This document shows positions 60,736 through 64,000 of a stretch of DNA of 64,000 bases, one piece after another (position 1 is the stretch's first letter; the number at the start of each line of letters is the position of its first letter). The stretch covers positions 5,490,761-5,554,760 of the forward strand of contig RPFO01000213.1 in NCBI GenBank assembly GCA_009746045.1. The letters run 5' to 3'. The position numbers were made by a program, and so were the translations under genes. Under the pieces are notes generated by a model. That model made no database searches. It was not told the DNA's origin and saw nothing but the letters and a program-made list of their open reading frames with translations. The DNA comes from Mesostigma viride. Its lineage: Eukaryota > Streptophyta > Mesostigmatophyceae > Mesostigmatales > Mesostigmataceae.

Positions 60736-61275
60736 CGTCAAGCCACGAGTTAGCCATGGCGGTATCCTTGATCAGGGGACCATCGCCACGAGGCTGCAGG
60801 AGATCGAAGCCCGGCAACCACCAAGGGGAAGAACGCGAGGACACTGACTGTGCGCGCCCGCCGCCAATGCAGAGTGGTGCTGCGTCGCTTCCCCCAGTAG
60901 CCCAGGGAGACAATTAACAACCTGATCGCTTGAGGCCGAGCTCTGACAGGAGCAAGCTCCTTACCCAACCATGGACCTCGTAGGCGAGCTACTAGAGCTG
61001 AGTACGTGGGCACCGCTCATGGGACAATTCGGCGACACCCTCACCAGTCCTGTTCACCTTCAGATCCATGGAGCCGGATAAGCGACGGTTCTCGGCTCGA
61101 TCTCTCGCCACATGAAGTTGCACGACCTCCCCTCAGTGGACGCTGCAGACAACGACCTGACGCCTGCTCAGCAGCAGCAGCAGCAACGCGACCTGTCGCC
61201 GGAGTACCTCCGCCACAAGCAAGACCCCAAGAAGCCCAGTGTGTTCTGGAAAGGCGGGAACCTGTGATAGTCAAC
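60736..61275 (+). repeat. Second copy of the 12.8-13.8 kb repeat, without the MITE
   Basis: Same order of landmarks as 12790-13025 plus 13579-13860: CCTTACC...GG.CCT.GTAGG, then the ACCAGTCCTG.TCACCTTC and GACCTGACGCCTGCTCAGCAG segments. Here the two halves are separated only by a short AGCTGAGTACGT-type stretch. Confidence 0.6.
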
Positions 61276-61392
61276 AACCAGCTGTGGACGCGCCCCCCAC
61301 GGGCCGCCCCGTATATAGTATACAAGCCATATATTAGTGATTCTCAGACATGCAACTACCCTAGCTAGCCCTTCCACGACCGACGTTGCATT

Positions 61393-61625
61393 AATTAATT
61401 AATTAATAGACACGTGACTGCGTCACGTGAGCATAAGTCCTCAGTGGGAGGGGAACGTGGGATGGAATGGATGGTGTAAGCTATCTAGGTCCTAGTTACA
61501 GGGTAATGGGCACCGCGGCCCGAATCGCTATGAATGCCATACGCGGTCACACGCGGAGCCCCCACAGACTTGGGGGTGGTACCTCCTTCATCACTACTTG
61601 CCATCTATCATTGCGTACCATCTGC
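61393..61625 (+). repeat. Unit A repeat, fourth copy
   Basis: Starts TTAATTAATTAATAGACACG, carries the CACGTGACTGCGTCACGTG palindrome, and matches 3903-4120 closely. A TTTAATTTAATTTAATTATAACATG segment follows (61635-61670), also found near 14760. Confidence 0.8.
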
Positions 61626-61794
61626 CCCCATAAAATTAAATTAAATTTAATTTAATTTAATTATAACATGCCTCCGTTGGGAGATCATGAAGCACATATT
61701 CCTTGATGGGTGGTGGAAAGGGGAGAGCCGCGTAATCTAACTATCCTAACGCTATCTAGAAAAATCCTAACTGCCCTACTCGTCAAAACGCCTC

Positions 61795-62520
61795 CTATTC
61801 TTGGGGGGAGGGGGCTTGCCCATGCACAGGGTCGGGCGTGTGAGCCTTGACAATCTTCTGCCACCGCGTCTTGTTCTGCATGGCAGTCCAAAGAAGGGAG
61901 AGAGAGTGGATGCGGTATTCAAACTGGGCTGGGACCAGTAGGTCATCCAGCAACATCTGTACGTAGTTCGTGACATGTTTCCCTACCCTTTTGGGAATGT
62001 CCTTGGGGCCAGGCCAGGTCATATTGTGCCGCCCTGGCTGGCCAAGCCGCTGGGGGCCGGCCAGACCAAGGGCGGTGTCGACCTGGCTAGTGCGAGCAAG
62101 GTGTCCTACAAATGCTATCCTACGCTGTCTAATCTCGTCCAAAATACGAGGCATGCCCTGATACAAAGACACTGATGATGGGCGCTTGGAAAACCCTACG
62201 TTCAGGACCTGTCGGAGCATCCTGTAGACTGTGCCGTCTAGCCTAGCTGCCAGTGTGGGTGTGATTGTCCACGCCTCGGCGCCATACGTGAGCAGCGTGA
62301 GGACGAGGACCTTGAAGAGCATGCGCTTGCGGTGGTCGCCCAGGCCCTTGGAGCGCCAGTAGGTGCATGTTGAGCGAACGAAGCCGAGCCCAGGCCAGGC
62401 CGAGGCGGGTGTCCACATCGTTGGCGGTGTCTGCCCCCATATTAGAGACAAACCAGGAGGCTGCCCGGGTGTGAGCCCGTCACGTCTAGTGTAGCACATG
62501 TCCATGCCGACGTTGGACAT
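61795..62520 (-). mobile_element. LINE reverse-transcriptase C-terminal fragment
   Basis: An open frame of 241 codons contains HRKRMLFKVLVLTLLTYGAE, WTITPTLAARLDGTVYRMLR and RRIAFVGHLAR. This is the post-RT region common to many LINE proteins (LLYGSETW...RLD...R.LR pattern). No catalytic YxDD box is present, so this is a truncated copy. Its N-terminal 25 codons (CYTRRDGLTPGQPPGLS) recur at 15165-15220 and, frameshifted, at 4121-4190, which links it to the unit A repeats. Confidence 0.75.
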
Positions 62521-62722
62521 CCATTAATTGTTACATTAATTGATTGATTATTTATATTAATTAATTGGTTAGCTATGCTCATTTTATCTATGACTAACCC
62601 GGCTGCTGAGCGGAGGATGCAACACTGTATAGCACAAAAAGAAAAAATCATTTTCAAAAGTATTTTTCGGCACCTGTACCTGAGCCACCCTGTAGGGGTT
62701 GGCTGGACATGCAGGTGGTTGC

Positions 62723-62730
62723 TATAAAAG
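62723..62730 (+). promoter_or_regulatory. TATA box (TATAAAAG)
   Basis: GCTATAAAAGGTGGGC lies 124 bp upstream of the ATG at 62847. The spacing fits a core promoter plus a short 5' untranslated region. Confidence 0.5.
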
Positions 62731-62846
62731 GTGGGCTCAGTTCCCGTTCTAGGGTTAAGCAGGTTGTTTCTTTTGCCTGAGAACCTCATGTGACCACATC
62801 ACAAAAAACAAAGCGCAAGGCAACACATCAAGCATTATAACCCACC

Positions 62847-63821
62847 ATGACCACGACAGTGACAGCCCCAGAACGGAATTTCATAGCGAAACTCAAGCAA
62901 GCAGAGCCTCTAGCCAAGGAGAGATGCACCCCAAAGGAGGCGGTCACTGCGGTTCAGAAGATCCTTGGGGTGGGGGGGTGGAGTATAGAGCAAATCACGA
63001 AGCTCAACAAGTGGCGTGCCGAGAATGTCATGGACGCATTGGAGGAGAGGGGTTTTGTCAGCAATTGCCATGCCGGGGAGGAGGACTTGGTCGGTGCGCA
63101 GCTGGCGGAGGCTATTGCAGAGACGGATCCGAGCCAGCGTCAACAGGTGCGGTGGCAACCGGGGGCTGATCCGGTGATCCCCTTCTCGCTGAGGTGGCAG
63201 GCCGGCCGGGCGGAGGGGTTAGGCTGGCGGTGGGGAGGAGGATGGCGGCGCATGCATGCAGGGGCAACCGACCGGGATGTTGCATGGACCTAGACCGAAA
63301 CATCGGGTCGGCTCACTGGGGACCGAAACGGGCTATGCCAACCCCAGCTGGAGGGCTTCCAACCCGGCCGGGCAACGCCCTCGCTGGTGGAGATATTTGC
63401 GTCGATCCTGCTAGCGGCCACTGTCGAAGCTGCTGCATGGACCAGGCAAAGACTCCACCAAGTGCAGCTGCAAGCCCAGCAGCGCGGCGGCGACTGCTGG
63501 CAGGCTGGCGCGCACGAAGGGAGTGGCGCTGAGCGGGAATGTGCAGTGCCGGTCCTGCTGAGCAATTACATGCTGGAAGCAGTGCATGCTGCCGGGGATG
63601 CTGGACTACACACGGAGAGCGTGGGGGAAATTAAGGCCATCCGTGCATTGATGATGCTGACGATGCAGGGGGAAGCACAGCCAGCGGGGAGAGGCGCATG
63701 CCTGATCCTACAGATGGCTGGCGCTGATCCTGGACACGAATCACACGATGGCTGCACGGAATTCGCTTACAGTATACTGGGCAACGCCACGCTCCGAGGT
63801 GATTCTGGAGCTGGCAGCTGA
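62847..63821 (+). CDS. Unidentified reading frame with an in-frame TAG
   Basis: The ATG sits in a favourable context (CCCACCATGACC). Codons run to TAG at 63291-63293 (148 codons) and then stay open in the same frame to TGA at 63819-63821. The first part, with KLKQAEPLAKER and WSIEQITKLNKWRAENVMDALEERGF, is helical and charged. The second part (EIFASILLAATVEAAAWTRQ, NYMLEAVHAAGDAGLHTESV, EIKAIRALMMLTMQGEAQP) is also predicted helical by eye. I recognise no family. It could be a structural (gag-like) protein of a retroelement or a host gene with an intron around the stop. Continuation beyond the window is possible. Confidence 0.45.
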
Positions 63822-64000
63822 GCCGAGTACTTGGCGAAGCTGATCACGACGTGTCAGCTGGTGGATGTGGGGTTGCATACGTAGTAACGGGCTGGAAGGG
63901 CACTCCGTCGGCAATGCTGCCATTCCAGGAGGGTGGGGCAATGCTGGCGTCTCCGGCAGTCCAGGCCGCGATGAGCAGCATGGGGAAGCTTCAGCACAAG

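Noticed and set aside
62847-63821. Alternative genetic code with TAG as sense codon
   Set aside because: Villin, the ALDH and other frames end naturally at TAG, so the standard code applies. The in-frame TAG must have a local explanation.

Overview
The window is nuclear DNA from a eukaryote. Its two large genes are cut into many short exons with GT-AG (and two GC-AG) introns, the coding exons are GC-rich, and the spaces between and inside genes are full of tandem repeats, non-LTR retrotransposon remnants, small inverted-repeat transposons and foldback structures. A villin with a headpiece, an aldehyde dehydrogenase with a possible organelle-targeting N-terminus, and retroelements with a restriction-like endonuclease domain suggest a unicellular alga (a green alga such as a prasinophyte is my guess). 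No rRNA, organelle gene or species marker is present to fix this.

Layout. 1-2448: (CTCA/CGCA)n arrays, probably intronic, leading into the last exon (2592-2882, +) of a lysine-rich, probably nuclear protein. 2.9-16.8 kb: a mobile-element block. A roughly 2-kb inverted repeat (about 3316-5100 and 13880-16190) flanks a head-to-tail array of four copies of an R2/NeSL-like non-LTR retrotransposon (5.7-11.6 kb), a 702-bp inverted-repeat element, and a 537-bp MITE with a perfect 8-bp target duplication. 16860-33868 (-): one 21-exon gene for a 1,123-residue villin (six gelsolin repeats, Ala/Pro/Ser-rich linker, headpiece), including an 11-nt microexon. 34.2-36.7 kb: a 5'-truncated LINE with a zf-RVT-type C-terminus. 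37170-60349 (+): one 11-exon gene for a 683-residue aldehyde-dehydrogenase-superfamily protein. Its 10.6-kb second intron holds a roughly 9-kb DNA transposon (39537-48513) encoding a DUF7869/DDE-like transposase on the minus strand, a 471-bp hairpin, a cluster of nested palindromes and a 2.5-kb CATGGG minisatellite. Its sixth intron holds a 3.1-kb, 45-bp satellite with higher-order structure. 60.4-62.8 kb: more copies of the left-hand repeat families and a LINE fragment (-). 62847 onward (+): an unidentified reading frame behind a TATA box, reaching the window edge.

The two main genes are not an operon or a pathway. Villin is an actin-filament binding, bundling or severing protein, and the aldehyde dehydrogenase is an NAD(P)-dependent enzyme of unknown substrate. 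What they share is intron architecture: in both, short segments spanning exon-intron junctions, with splice donor or acceptor intact, have been tandemly copied into the neighbouring intron. This recurring exon-edge duplication is the most unusual pattern in the window.
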